Origin: Dactylorhiza incarnata
Taxonomy: Eukaryota > Streptophyta > Magnoliopsida > Asparagales > Orchidaceae
Direction: 5' to 3'
DNA: 64,000 bases
NCBI GenBank assembly: GCA_033032865.1
Contig: JAWHQI010000028.1
Span: 6,467,001-6,531,000 of the forward strand
In this document: one piece after another, positions 32,089 through 43,061 of the stretch
Layout: each line of letters opens with the position of its first letter
How positions within the stretch are numbered: the stretch's first letter is position 1
Translations under genes and position numbers: made by a program
The notes under the pieces: model-generated
Databases searched by the model: none
What the model was told of the DNA's origin: nothing
What the model saw: only the letters and a program-made list of their open reading frames with translations

Positions 32089-33776
32089 TGATGAGTCCCA
32101 AATATATACACTTTTATGGACTCATCTGGGCCATTTAGTTAGTCATTTCACCGCACTTTAGCCTTGTTATAGTTTATATTTGATAATCCACGCTAGGTGC
32201 ACATCTAGGCCCATTTTGGTGTGATTTCATGCTTATCTTCATTAGTAGTTTTCATGTACTGTTAAGTTCCACTTTCAGTGGCGAGACTGGTGTCGTATGC
32301 TGGAATAGGAGTCGTGCAAGTGTTCCCGGTGCAATTCTGCACAGGAACACTGCGCACGATCGCCGGTTCTATTGCGCACGACCACTGGTCGTGCGCCACT
32401 GATCGTGCACACCTAACCCTTTTTATGAGTTCTGTTTGGTGCAGTGCGCACGACCACAAACGCCAGTGCGCACGACCATCGGTCGTGCGCCACTGCTCGT
32501 GCGCACTTATCATTAATTTTCTGAGTTCTGTTTGCTGTATTGCGCACGACCACCGACGATAGTGCGCACGACCACCGGTCGTGCGCCACTGGTCGTGCGA
32601 ACATGTTATTTTATAATTTCTGTCTTTGCAGGCTCCGTCCAGGTAGGCGCACGATCACCGAATTCTAGTGCGCACGACCACCGGTCGTGCGCCAACGACC
32701 GTGCGCACTGTTTAATTCCAGCGCCTATAAATTCCCTGCTCGCGATTTTAGGTCATCGACCCCGCCGTATTTCGCCGTTTTCTTCTCCAGCGCTCCAGTT
32801 TCGCCCCTCCATCGTCGCCCACCATCTAGAGGTGCTCCGGGCTTGCTCTTCACGCCAATCTTGAGTCGGAGTTTCCTCTCGGCCTCCTCCTTCATCCAAG
32901 AGCTCCAAAGGAAGACCTAGCCGCCATTACCATCGAGCAAGAGGAAGTTGGCAACTTCCACCGGATCGTGACACGAAGAAGACGGGTCCATTGGAGAGTC
33001 GTGACAGCTCTCTCTACCCCGGACGTAGTTGCGGACTGAGCTTGGACGCGGATTGACAACCCGGCGATTCCAACCGTGAATCTACAACGAGCCTTCGGAT
33101 TCGGTCGATTTCTTGCCTTATTCTTCTCTTATTGATGTATATGTAGTTAGATCTAACATTATGATGAAGTGTGTTTCGATTATTAGCATTTATACTTGAT
33201 TATGTCTATGTGATTGAGTATTTTTGCTTATTATATTGAGGTGCGCTTTGTGGTGTGGTTTGTTGGTTGCGTTGAGCCGCCCTAACAATTGTTAGTGGTG
33301 TGCTTGTCGAAGAGGTGCTTGCGACCCTCATTCCGTTAGCCTACTCGCCCATCCGCTTACCGAAGCGTGACATCGCGGCCCGTATTCCATCCCGCCTAAC
33401 GAAGCAGCGCGCTCAAGGCCTGCATAGTTCGATCCGCTCGCCTACTCGTCCATCCGCCCTTGCGACGCAGCGCGCTCAAGGCCTGCCTAGTCTCCATTCC
33501 GCCAAGCGAAGCTTTGCATAGCGGCATTGCATAGGAGTAGTTGTAGTGTTTTCTTTTATTTTCCAAAAGCCAACCCAACTCCCCCGCAATCCATTCGACC
33601 TAAAGGACTTCAATCTCAAGTCCTCCTCAATAGTCAACTCCACCTTACTGTGTTCCTTGAGAGATTCGATACTCGGGGATTACTCCTCGTTTTATATTAC
33701 TTGAACGATCGGTACACTGCCGTTTCGTGTCGCAGTCGAGCTACCGCCTATAGCGGTGTGTGAGATTTGCGCATCA
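32089..33776 (+). repeat. Element G 3' LTR
   Basis: Same length as the 5' LTR with about 12 substitutions seen by eye, for example CACCGG to CGCCGG near 32362 and GCCGGA to GTCGGA near 32867. It is followed by the target duplication ACATT. Confidence 0.93.
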
Positions 33777-34436
33777 ACATTCCATCTAGTTCATGCTTGC
33801 AGGAATCGACAATATGTCATGTACCTTTGTTATTTTACTAAGTACATATCATCAAAAAGAACAGGCGATATCGTCGACAATGCGTGCTTGTCATCGTAAT
33901 GATGGGCAGAGCAGAGAAGCAAAGTATTTGTCCCATTGACTGCTGAGACGTGGCGAGATCGTCGAACGAAGAATGGCGATCGTCGAACAAAGGATGGCAA
34001 GTTCGTCGATCGCAGAATGCTGTTCGTCGAACGCAGAGAAGACACAGGACATCGTTGTGTGTAACTCATGTCGTCGAGAGAATACATGATCACGACGACA
34101 TAATGCAAGAAGGAAGCTCACGATGACACTGTCAGAGAAAGAAGATCGTCATATATACAGAATTGCTAGGATATCTTATATCGTCGAGATACCTCCATCA
34201 GTGGCAGAAGGAAGATCGCGACGACAAAGTCAGAGACAGCTTGTCATCGTAATCATGCAGATATCTTCAAGCCAGAATTCAAATCTTGCGGACATGATGT
34301 CAGCAGTTAATGTCGCCGCCTGATTGTCCAATCAACGTGTGCACCTAAGGAATGGAGCCATCAATGCGTGCTCCAATAAGATGGGCATCTGACAGAAAAG
34401 GACATTGCATATGACCGTTGTGCGATTCTTCTGTCC

Positions 34437-34444
34437 TATAAAAA
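34437..34444 (+). promoter_or_regulatory. TATA box of element F right LTR
   Basis: TATAAAAA (context GTCCTATAAAAAAGG) lies between the CGTCGAAC motifs and the CTTGAGGGC leader repeat. Confidence 0.5.
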
Positions 34445-35274
34445 AGGAAAGATGGGTGCCCTAGGAACTCTCTCGAACATAAGAGCAAGGAAGTATCCCG
34501 CCGCTACTCTTAAACAATATATTCTACGGAGAAGAAGAAGGACAAGTAGAGAGCAAGCATCAAGTGCTCTCAAAAGAATCAGTCATCATCATCGACTGAA
34601 AAGTAGCCGATCAACACCAGGCAAATGAAGTGAAGGCTGAAGAAGATCTAGTGCTAAATCTCCAAATCAAGAAGCATATCCTTCAACCTAAAGAAGCCGA
34701 TCTCCATCAGGCTAAGTCGCCAATCACCATCCGACAGAAGAAGCAGTTTTATTTACTGTAATCTCTTGTAAGGCTTGCGGGCCTAATTGTCTAGCTTGAG
34801 GGCTGGAGAGTTGTGAGGCTTGAGGGCCAGGGCAGTGCACTTGTGGGTGCGACTTGTCGAGCTTGAGGGCTCGGGGGCAGTAGGGGCTTGCTGGCCTAGG
34901 CTATTGGGACTCGCGGGTCCAAGTAAGGGCTTGAGGGCCTGAGTGTCGAGCTTGCGGGCTCGGGGGCAGTAAGGGCTTGAGGGCTTAAGTTGTTGGGACT
35001 TGTGGGTCCGTGTTGTAAGGCTTGAGGGCCTAAAGCTTTTGGCGGAGTTTGCCGAGCCCAGCACACTGCTGGGTAGGCGCAGAGGGAGAGAGGACAACTC
35101 AAGACACCCGGTCTTGAGGAACCTCTATAGATCGTTGTGTGCTTTCTGTGGTTTGCTCTTTATTTCTTGGATCCATTAACCAGGGTAGCAAGAAAATCCT
35201 AAAGGGAATATTATACAAAGAAAATCCTATTCATCCCCCTCTTGGTTATTAAAGTAGACACCCCATAAACAACA

Positions 35275-36500
35275 CTAAAGGACTGCCTTCTTCCCAAGCA
35301 AAAGAACGTGTGCAGGCAAGAGATGAGTTACCTGACTAAGGGGGAGCTCAATCAAACGAGTTTATTTTCAATGATGAAAACTCTGGCACTCCTTCTCCTC
35401 AAACTGTGCATGTGCCTGTGCCATCTACTTCCAACAGTGAGCTGCTCTAGACCATGGAGGCACTGCTCAAGTCTCAAGCGGAACACTTTGAATTTTCTTT
35501 AAAGCAGGTCTTCAAGAAAGTAATAGAAGTTGAGAAAGACGTGAATGATGGCATGGCAACAATAAACCATAATATGTCTACAATGAAGACTAATTTAGAC
35601 ATGTTCTTCTCAACTGGAGCTGATGTGGTGAACACCACCAATGAAGGACTGCAGGCTTTCCATGAAAATTCCAATTATCTGTTGACAGGTCAGGGCAAAA
35701 TCTATGAACAGAGTGATATCATTCGAGATGATATCATCTTAGACATATCCAAATTCAAGAATGCAGTTCTCCAAAGTATATCTACCTTCAAAGATGAAGT
35801 TCTCCAGACTATAACTGAAGAAGTAAGAAAGGGGGAGGAGAGAATACTAATTCAACTACATGATCAGCACAGAGAAATGGAAAGTAAGTTCACAGAGGCA
35901 AATATTGAACGTCATCAAGGCCTAAACTGGCTTTATGAAACATTTATAAGTGGTACTCAGTAGTTGTCTGCAGAACAAGTGCCATCCTCAGATTAGTTCC
36001 CATCCCCCGACCAATTTCAGCCAGCTGTAGGTTCATATGAAGAGTTTCCTGTCAACCCTCCATCTCAATATACTCAGCTGTGGTCTGATACTGAAGATGT
36101 TCCTGAGCCTTTTGTGCCTGCTCCCAAGAAATGAAAATTAGATGAAGGAACATCCTCTCGCAGAGCTGTAAATTCTCCAAGCAGAAATCCAAATATAATG
36201 ATCAGAGAGCCGGTAGCTGAAAGAAGGGCTGGTCAAGAAGTATGGAGTCCAACTTCCAAAGCCATTATCCTGGACAACTACAATATTTGGAGATTGGAAA
36301 TATCAAACCTCATGAATACTACAACCAGGAAGAGTACAATATGTATAAAGTTGCCAAGCTCAAAAGAAAAATCCATTTCAGAATTAACGGTCACAACAAT
36401 CCAACAACACCTCCTCCTCCCAGATATTACCCAAAGCCAAGGGAATATTTTGCTAGGCAATCTCAGAAGTCCAAGAAAGAAAATGCTAAAATGCATTAGT
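35275..36500 (+). pseudogene. Element C third ORF, 3' part
   Basis: Continues the reading of 23797 after the CTAAA duplication (…AEKAK / GLPSSQAKERVQ). It has stops near 35338 and 35450, then an open coiled-coil stretch of about 170 codons (35454-35963): LLKSQAEHFEFSLKQVFKKV, QTITEEVRKGEERILIQLHD. Further stops and a C-terminal segment with AERRAGQEVWSPTSKAIILD and a basic K-rich end follow. Its long coiled coil suggests a multimeric protein. Confidence 0.65.
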
Positions 36501-36679
36501 GTGTGTTGTGATCCTTTGAAATCTAAAAACATTTATATGTACTTTTTAATGTCTTGATCTTCTGATATTTCATTTCATCTTACTTATATGTTATACCTTG
36601 CTGTACTTTCTTTCACATTTATTGTCTGTGCAATTCATCTTAGTATGTAGGGTTCTGACTCCTTCAAGTAGGGGGAGAT

Positions 36680-38138
36680 TGTTGGGTATTGTAGCCACAA
36701 AAACCTTAATTTGAAGAAGTGACTCTTGAACTAAGATGAATTGATATTGTATTTGATACTATTTTCCAGTTATATGTATGCAGGATGCTCATTGCTAAGT
36801 ACAACCAAGGTCAGGTTTCAGTGAGTCATAAACATAGGCCTACGCATTGTAATTCCTCATTGTGTAGACCAAGGTGTTGAGTCATATGAAATCTATCTCT
36901 TGGAATGTACTTTACACTCAAGTACTAAGGAAAAGCTTAAAGTCAAAGGTTGCTGAAATCAGAAGTAGAGGAACTATGTCTAAGTATTTTCGTCGAATAA
37001 GCCTAAGATTATTCGACGAATTCGTCGAGACATTAGCAGGTCTCGACGATATCACTCGAATAGATATTCGGTTAGATTGTTTATTTTCGTCAACGAATGC
37101 CTAAGATTAGTCGACGAAGTTGTCGAGGAAAATCTTTCATTCGACGAAATCGTCGAGAACAAGCGCGGCTGTCGACGAAATGTATAATCTCCTCATCTCT
37201 CAATCTCCAAGATATCTCTAAGTATTGTCATCGAATAATTTCTTCCTTTCGACGAATTCGTCGAATCAATGGGTTCTCTCGACGAATGCCGACAGAGCGC
37301 AATTTCCGTTCGTCTGTCTGTTTAGGGCTTTCTTCCACGTGGTCATCTATCCTTAAGTCTTGCTTATAGCCGTTGAGGGAGAAGTCTATAAATACATAAG
37401 AGATGATTTCTTCTAACCCTAATCGTGCAAATCATTCATTCCAAAAAGAATCCCGTCGGCTCGTGCGCTCGTTCTCGTAAAAGACGATCTACAGTCGCCG
37501 ATCAGTTTTGTGCTCGATTCCCTTGCAAGTTTTCACTTAACAAGATCTCTGTGCTTGGATTGATTCGATAGTCCTCTTGATCTTGTTGGGTGATTAAGAG
37601 ATCAGATCAAAGCTTTCAAGAAACAAGGTGTTCCTCTTCCTTTCTCAAGTTCTGAAATTCATTTCTCAAGGAAGAAGAAGATCCACTGATTCAGATCTGA
37701 AGAAGTAAAATCTTTAGGAGATTCTCAAAGATTGGATTCTAAAATCCAAGTTGTTTATATTATCTTTTATAAACACTGGTAGGAAGTTTATCTTCGGAGT
37801 TTGTGTAGATCCTAGGTTAAAAGGATCGAGTGTGTAGGAGATCTTGTTCTCCGAGTTTGTAGGAGTAGTTTGCTCTGAGCTTGTAGGAGTTGTGAACTCA
37901 GAGTTGTAAGATTTGTATAATCTGAGATTGGTGAAGTAGCCGAATCTAGCCTTGGAGTGCTAGATAGGTGAGGCGGGAAAGTGGACTACCCATACCGGGG
38001 AACCACTATAAAACTCTTGTGTTGTGCTGTGTTTGCTTTTCTGTGCGCTTTTATTTAAAATTTCAATTCCGCTTAAAAGCCATAGAATTCACCTATTCAC
38101 CCCCTATAGGTGATTTAGGTAGCAACGAGATACTTTCA
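36680..38138 (+). repeat. Element C 3' LTR
   Basis: TGTTGGGTATTGTAGCC to ACGAGATACTTTCA, preceded by PPT AAGTAGGGGGAGAT (36667-36679). The TTCGACGAA array is at 36990-37290, TATA at 37387, U5 block near 37996. Confidence 0.9.
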
Positions 38139-38772
38139 CGGGTCATACCTGTTGGAGGGAAGCAACACCTTTTGAAAGGTGGTATGAGGCTTAGCTTTAG
38201 CATGCCCCTATACTCCATTCTCAGCTCCATTTGCTACTTTATTGAACCCTAGCCCTCTCCTATCAGTTTGGGAGGAGAAGGTGTCAATAATAGGCAATAT
38301 GGATTTTGGGTTTGGAGAATTAAGCTACTAAGCTCTTCTCTTTGAGAAGCTTCTCCTTAAGGTCCTTGATGACCTTGTTCTTTTGGTTGATGGTGCTCAA
38401 TTGGACTATTATAATTCACTTGAGTTGGCTTATCTCTCTACTCATCTGAGCCACCTGGGTAGATGACTTAGTGCAATCTTGCTTAGTCAGCTGAAGGGAA
38501 GCGATTTCTTGAGCTTGCCTCTTGGATTGCTTCTTGCTCCTTTTTAAAGCTTCCAAAAGAGCATCATACTTGTCAATCAATTGATTGGCATCCACTTCAG
38601 CATCTGAACCATTTTCATCATTTGATGATCATGCTTCAGAATCTGGCATTGATTCATAATCAGAAGAAGGGAAAGGAGTAGATACCTCATCAGGATTGCC
38701 CTGACTTTCTTCATCATCATCTGTTATGGCCATTAAGCCATGATGTTCCCTATCATCTTCATCCTCCTCTAT
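38139..38772 (-). pseudogene. Element A gag, central part
   Basis: Minus-strand reading between insertions E and C. It has an acidic segment, then the coiled coil LLEALKRSKKQSKRQAQEIA, QMSREISQLK, SFSKPKS-like and TFSSQTDRRGLGFNKV, parallel to element I gag. Several in-frame stops are present. It is collinear with 49744 on one side and 16994 on the other. Confidence 0.8.
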
Positions 38773-39149
38773 TGTAACGCCCCTGATTTTCGTTAATTAT
38801 TTTACGTACCCTCTATGTCATAATTTTGGCGTAAGGGCGTTACGTCAGCTCGTCTAGTAGTGTGTTGAGCCTTAGCTTAGTTAAAGTATGTCTTGTAGAT
38901 CGAGCGTGCGAGATTTCGCATCGTTTCGAGTTAAAGTAAAGATTTTGGGTGGATTTCAAGATTTTAGCTTCGGGAGGCTTTAGCCCGAGTTTGGCCCGTC
39001 GGAATTGAATTCTGACTTCGTCGTTGGATTCGTAGCGCCGTGTTTTAGTTAAGGTGCGAATTTCGTAGAAATCCGAGGTATTTTGGTCGCCCTCGCAGTT
39101 TAAGTAAATTGGGGAATTAATTAATTAATTAAATAATTAAATCAGGTCT

Positions 39150-39157
39150 TATATAAA
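39150..39157 (+). promoter_or_regulatory. TATA box of element E 5' LTR
   Basis: TATATAAA in the context GGTCTTATATAAAGC. The 3' LTR copy is at 47363-47370. The tandem arrays lie downstream of it, so they would be transcribed. Confidence 0.6.
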
Positions 39158-39720
39158 GCATAAAATCCCTTTCCCCTATTCATCTTCTTCCTCCCTCTAT
39201 CAAATCAGCCGCCGAGCGAAAGGGCGAGTGCGGAGCTTCGAGGAGCGTTCGATCGGCGATTTCTAGGGCTGTAGTAGTCGGAATCGTGTTTGGAGAGAAG
39301 ATTTGGAAAGCTCTCGGCGAGATCTTCGTTCTAGCGGTAAGCTTTTCCCGTTTTGTGGAATTTTTAGAGTTAGGGTAGTGACCTAACCCCTTCTTTCGAC
39401 CCGAAAAGTTTCAGGAATCTGTGCTCATGTGTTTCCCTAGCCGATCCATAGCTTTCGGAGCGGAGATCTTCGAGTTTGCAAGGTTTAAGGCAAGTGGCTT
39501 CCTCCTCCTTCTCTTTCGTTTCTCGAAGCATTGTTTCGCTTGTGTCGATTTCATGTCGCACGGTTTAACTTAAGTCTTGGAGTGTTGATTTGTTGTCATG
39601 CAAAACCTATAACCTCCTTATTGTTCTCCCCTGATTCATCAAACTTCCTCCTATATACTTAACTATTAAATTGCTGTCAAGAAAATCATCAGTTTTTACT
39701 CGAAAATTTCGGTTTCTGCT

Positions 39721-40185
39721 ATTTCTCGAGAAATCCTTTCTGCCTCTCGAGAAATCCTTTCAGGCTCTCGAGAAATCCTTTCTGCCTCTCGAGAAATCCT
39801 TTCAGGCTCTCGAGAAATCCTTTCTGCCTCTCGAGAAATCCTTTCAGGCTCTCGAGAAATCATTTCTGGCTCTCGAGAAATCCTTTCTGGCTCTCGAGAA
39901 ATCCTTTCAGGCTCTCGAGAAATCCTTTCTGGCTCTCGAGAAATCCTTTCTGGCTCTCGAGAAATCCTTTCTGCCTCTCGAGAAATCCTTTCAGGCTCTC
40001 GAGAAATCCTTTCTGCCTCTCGAGAAATCCTTTCAGGCTCTCGAGAAATCCTTTCTGGCTCTCGAGAAATCCTTTCTGGCTCTCGAGAAATCCTTTCAGG
40101 CTCTCGAGAACTCCTTTCTGCCTCTCGAGAAATCATTCTGCCTCTCGAGAAATCATTCTGCCTCTCGAAAAATCCTCTCTGGCTC
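39721..40185. repeat. 21-bp CTCTCGAGAAATCCTTTC tandem array, 5' LTR of E
   Basis: About 20 head-to-tail copies, each with the palindrome TCTCGAGA and a variable TGCC/AGG/TGG end. Because 21 is a multiple of three, both strands stay open through it; the resulting heptad 'proteins' are not genes. The 3' LTR array (47936-48430) has about 22 copies. Confidence 0.9.
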
Positions 40186-40330
40186 TCATGAAATTACAGA
40201 CTTCCTCTCATGAAATTACAGACTTCCTCTCATGAAATTACAGACTTCCTCTCATGAAATTACAGACTTCCTCTCATGAAATTACAGACTTCCTCTCATG
40301 AAATTACAGACTTCCTCTCATGAAATACAG
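40186..40330. repeat. 22-bp CTCTCATGAAATTACAGACT tandem array, 5' LTR of E
   Basis: Seven copies here against five in the 3' LTR (48438-48545). The last copy in each lacks two T. The change of -44 bp here, +42 bp in the 21-bp array and one single-base indel account for the 3-bp length difference of the LTRs. Confidence 0.9.
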
Positions 40331-41535
40331 ACTTTTACTCAAGAAATCCCTGAACCTTCTGATCGAAGTTTTGGGCCATTTTCTTCATATATTACCCTAT
40401 TCTTAGAGTGTTATGGTGTTGTTATTCCGGATTACGCCCCGTGTTTTAATTAAAGATTAAATTTGTTAAGAACCACTGTCTTTAGCCTTGCACGGTAGTC
40501 GTGTTTGGGGGATAGTGGGGGAATGTTATAGCCTTGCACGGTAATCGTGTTTGGGTGGTTGGGTCTAGTGGTACCCCCACCTGGTTTTGGGCTTTGGGTA
40601 GCGGAGGTAGTTAACCGCTCCCGTATAATTTGAGCTGATCAGTCTCTTTAATTGATGAAACTAAATAAATGAACGTGTTGTTCCTCTTTTGATATTTAGT
40701 GCACTTGATGCTTGTTGGTTCTTTGTTCAGAGCTCTCTTTCGGTAAATTTGGCTTGGGTTGGTACCCCTTATGCCTTGCTTGTTTTTCTGCTAGATTTCT
40801 GCCACTTGTAATCCCTTGCTGAGGCGTTCTTTGTTTTATTGAATGCCTCAGGTTCAGAGCCGTAACGGCTAGTGGTGTAGCCTGAAGTTCAGAGTTTTAG
40901 TAGCTGTTCACCCCGCTGCTGCGAGGTAGTTGTTTTTAGTTACTTCTTGTGCTCAGACATACTAGTTGGTGCCAATGGGTTAGTGTCATGTTGTTGACGC
41001 CCATTGTGCCCCTTTTTTATACTTTATAGTTTATTTGCCAGATTATGCCACTACTTTTAGATCTTGAGTATCTTACCCTCTGGGAATGATTTATGTTAGG
41101 TGCATTATAGTTATAAAATGGTTTTTCTTCATCCTCATTGCATTCTTTCTAACTAAAACCCTTAACTTTAAAGTCGTCTAAAGGTATTTTCTACTCTTAC
41201 AGTATGCCTAGTTATGTGCATATCACTTACGTCATGCTCCGTCGTTTGCATACATGTAGGACTTTAAGTAAACTAAATCAAGTATTTTCCGCTGCAATTA
41301 TATATACTTTCTCGGTGGACTAGTTGATCCAGGAACTGAGAGACACAGTTCTTATCTCAAAACCCCTAATAAATGATTTCAAATGATGACTTATCATATA
41401 ATCATGTTTGTTTAGTTAAGTAATAGGTTCCCGCCTGAGCGTCTACAGTTGTCTCCTGTATGACGTGGCATCATGACGTGTATTTTCTCTTACTCTGATA
41501 TTCTTAAATTCGGAGAAAATGCGGGTTGTGACAGT

Positions 41536-41547
41536 TGGTATCAGAGG
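41536..41547 (+). other. Primer binding site of element E
   Basis: TGGTATCAGAGG, initiator tRNA-Met type, two bases after the LTR end TGTGACA. Confidence 0.88.
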
Positions 41548-42215
41548 GAGGTTGGTTCGACAAGTTGGTCGAGCGACGAATTCTGATATAGTTTAGTTAT
41601 TTGGTTTCATTGCATACACACACCGATGTGTCATCAGTACGTCTTGGCTGAAGCATGAACACTACACTCATAGCATGATAAGAAGTATACGGGGCATATT
41701 ATGTAGTATGGGATGCATAATATGTGTTTGTATATGGATCCACCATAGGTGGCAACATGTGACGGTTATGTAGTATGGGATGCATAACCATCATCACATG
41801 GATGCCCATTAGCACGTTTTCTTTTTCGTTACATGCGATATTATGTAGTATGGGATGCATAATATTTCATGTGTACGCCGCTCATAACATGCATTAAGGC
41901 TTTTCTTAGAATGCATAGCACAACATACATATCATAACATCGCATAAAGCACACGTGCCAAGCTAAAGATTTACATGAGGACATTCGTACACACATGATT
42001 TCAAAACGAATAGAAAATTCATGCATTCATGCCCCTTGCACATGAGTCAAGTGGGACGATGTAGTATCGTTCCTGAATTTAGCATATCATCATGAAAATA
42101 TCCCAGAGAAAGGTAGTGGAAATGGCAAGTAACCGTGCATGTATGTTCTGAAACAAGCAGTGTAGTTCTAGTGTAAGGTTAAGTTTTAATTAGAGGTTTA
42201 TGCGTATTAGCAGAG
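41548..42215 (+). other. Element E untranslated leader
   Basis: About 670 bp with no supported gene. GGTTATGTAGTATGGGATGCAT-like units recur (41700, 41768, 41836), a short dispersed repeat of TATGTAGTATGGGATGCATA. This is a likely packaging or dimerisation region by position only. Confidence 0.6.
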
Positions 42216-43061
42216 ATGTCTAGGAGGCGTGTTGCGACTAGGTCGACCCCCCAGTCGGAGGGCGAGTCTTGGGGTGCGCAGAGTGAAGCCTTGATCGAGA
42301 GTCTGCGCCAGAGCAATGAGACTCTGACAAGGCAGATGGTTGCGATGCAGTCGCAGGTGGAGGCATTGTTGGCTGCCGGTGCTAGGCAGCAACCCGTAGT
42401 GCAGGCCCCAGTAGTAGGACAGACTGTACCTACCCCTCCTGCTCCCTTGGTACCCCCAGTAGCGATACCTCCGGAAATGAATTTCATTTCGCATTTTCAA
42501 AGGTTGGGACCTCCTACATTTGACGGAAGAGCAGATTTCATGGCATTAGATGACTGGTTTGTTGCCATTGAGGAGATGTTTTCGTACTCAGGAATCTCTG
42601 CAGACCAAAAGGTGATGGTCGCCGCTTACCAACTGAAAGGACTTGCTAAGAGCTGGTGGATCAGGGAGAGGGAAAATCTAGTAGGTGGATGTTCGTGGGA
42701 GTCGTTCAAGGCGATGGTGTTAAAGAAATTCTTGCCGTCGGTCGAGCAAGACCGTTTAATGAATAATTTTCTGCACCTGAAGCAAAGACAACTCATGGTT
42801 AGTGAATATGAGATCGAGTTCTGTAAGTTGAGCAGATTTGCTCCAGATTTAGTGGCTTCTGAGGCAGGAAGAATGAAGCGATTTCTTGGAGGTCTTCGTA
42901 GCGATATTCAGCAGTTGGCGAGTGCTTATAAATCTGAAAGTTATGCTGAAGTGGTAGAAGCAGCGCTGAAAGTCGAGGCTATCGACAACGCCAAGAATCG
43001 GGGTGCTCTAATGAAAAAGGACGAGGAAAGTCGAAGAGGGGGAGACCCCCAAGGTATCTAG
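42216..43061 (+). CDS. Element E gag (capsid part)
   Basis: ATG 42216 begins a 281-codon frame: MSRRRVATRSTPQSEGES, a short coiled coil (ALIESLRQSNETLTRQMVAM) and the retrotransposon Gag capsid domain (PPTFDGRADFMALDDWFVAI, YQLKGLAKSWWIRE, FKAMVLKKFLPSVEQDRL, FLHLKQRQLMVSEYEIEF). This packages element RNA. The frame ends at 43061, just before the zinc knuckles. The continuation is in the +1 frame, so one extra base in the G run 43038-43042 would explain it: losing one base restores the reading into the knuckle region. It is either a recent mutation, an assembly error or a frameshift site. Confidence 0.9.
   Translation: MSRRRVATRSTPQSEGESWGAQSEALIESLRQSNETLTRQMVAMQSQVEALLAAGARQQPVVQAPVVGQTVPTPPAPLVPPVAIPPEMNFISHFQRLGPPTFDGRADFMALDDWFVAIEEMFSYSGISADQKVMVAAYQLKGLAKSWWIRERENLVGGCSWESFKAMVLKKFLPSVEQDRLMNNFLHLKQRQLMVSEYEIEFCKLSRFAPDLVASEAGRMKRFLGGLRSDIQQLASAYKSESYAEVVEAALKVEAIDNAKNRGALMKKDEESRRGGDPQGI

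Larger units (their letters stand above)
27239..33776 (+). mobile_element. Element G: non-autonomous Athila/Tat-like Ty3/gypsy element
   Basis: Two 1688-bp LTRs (27239-28926, 32089-33776) with about 12 differences, mostly transitions. Perfect target duplication ACATT (27234-27238, 33777-33781). PBS TGGCGCCGTTGCCGGGGA (28933-28950) is of the type used by Athila/Tat elements. The interior has one 400-codon ORF with two zinc knuckles and no pol. It is inserted in the right LTR of F and is one of the youngest insertions in the window. Confidence 0.93.
23798..35274. mobile_element. Element F: retroelement with inverted LTRs, split by G
   Basis: Left end is a minus-strand LTR (23798-25313) and right end is a plus-strand LTR (27161-35274, interrupted by G). 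Both outer ends are LTR 3' (U5) ends: TGTTGTTTATGGGG on the left and its reverse complement CCCCATAAACAACA on the right. A perfect 5-bp target duplication CTAAA lies at 23793-23797 and 35275-35279, so the whole inverted unit integrated once. A polypurine tract abuts the inner side of each LTR. The centre holds an ORF3 fragment and no PBS, gag or pol. Confidence 0.85.
27161..35274 (+). repeat. Element F right LTR (plus orientation), interrupted by G
   Basis: Starts TGTTGGGAATCC at 27161, is interrupted at 27239-33776 by G and resumes CCATCTAGTTCATGC. The segment 33783-35274 is the inverse of 25230-23798 with roughly 10% differences by eye. The first ~75 bp are more diverged. TCGTCGAAC motifs lie at 33960-34050, a TATA box at 34437, a leader repeat at 34770-35065 and the U5 block GAGGAACCTCTATAGATCG near 35116. 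Confidence 0.85.
16995..38138 (+). mobile_element. Element C: SIRE-type Ty1/copia, lacks integrase, split by F
   Basis: Direct LTRs 16995-18451 and 36680-38138, PBS at 18454, PPT at 36667-36679. Flanking 5-mers CTGGT (16990-16994) and CGGGT (38139-38143) differ at one base. Order: gag, protease, RT, RNase H, palindromic spacer, ORF3. The integrase coding region is missing between about 20250 and 20290. Element F (with G inside) interrupts ORF3 at 23798-35274. LTR divergence is roughly 3-4% by eye. Confidence 0.9.
38773..41533 (+). repeat. Element E 5' LTR (2761 bp)
   Basis: TGTAACGCCCC to GGGTTGTGACA. TATA box near 39150; tandem arrays of 21 and 22 bp at 39721-40330; GCCTTGCACGGTA repeated at 40487 and 40531. 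Confidence 0.95.

Noticed and set aside
23798..35274. Reading F as two separate solo LTR insertions in opposite orientation
   Set aside because: The only exact duplication is CTAAA at the two outer edges, and inner sides carry polypurine tracts and internal sequence, not independent target duplications.
39671..40213. Open reading frames of heptad LEKSF / SREPERI repeats on both strands, again at 47884-48489
   Set aside because: They are translations of the 21-bp LTR tandem array, open on both strands because the unit is a multiple of three; no independent gene signal.
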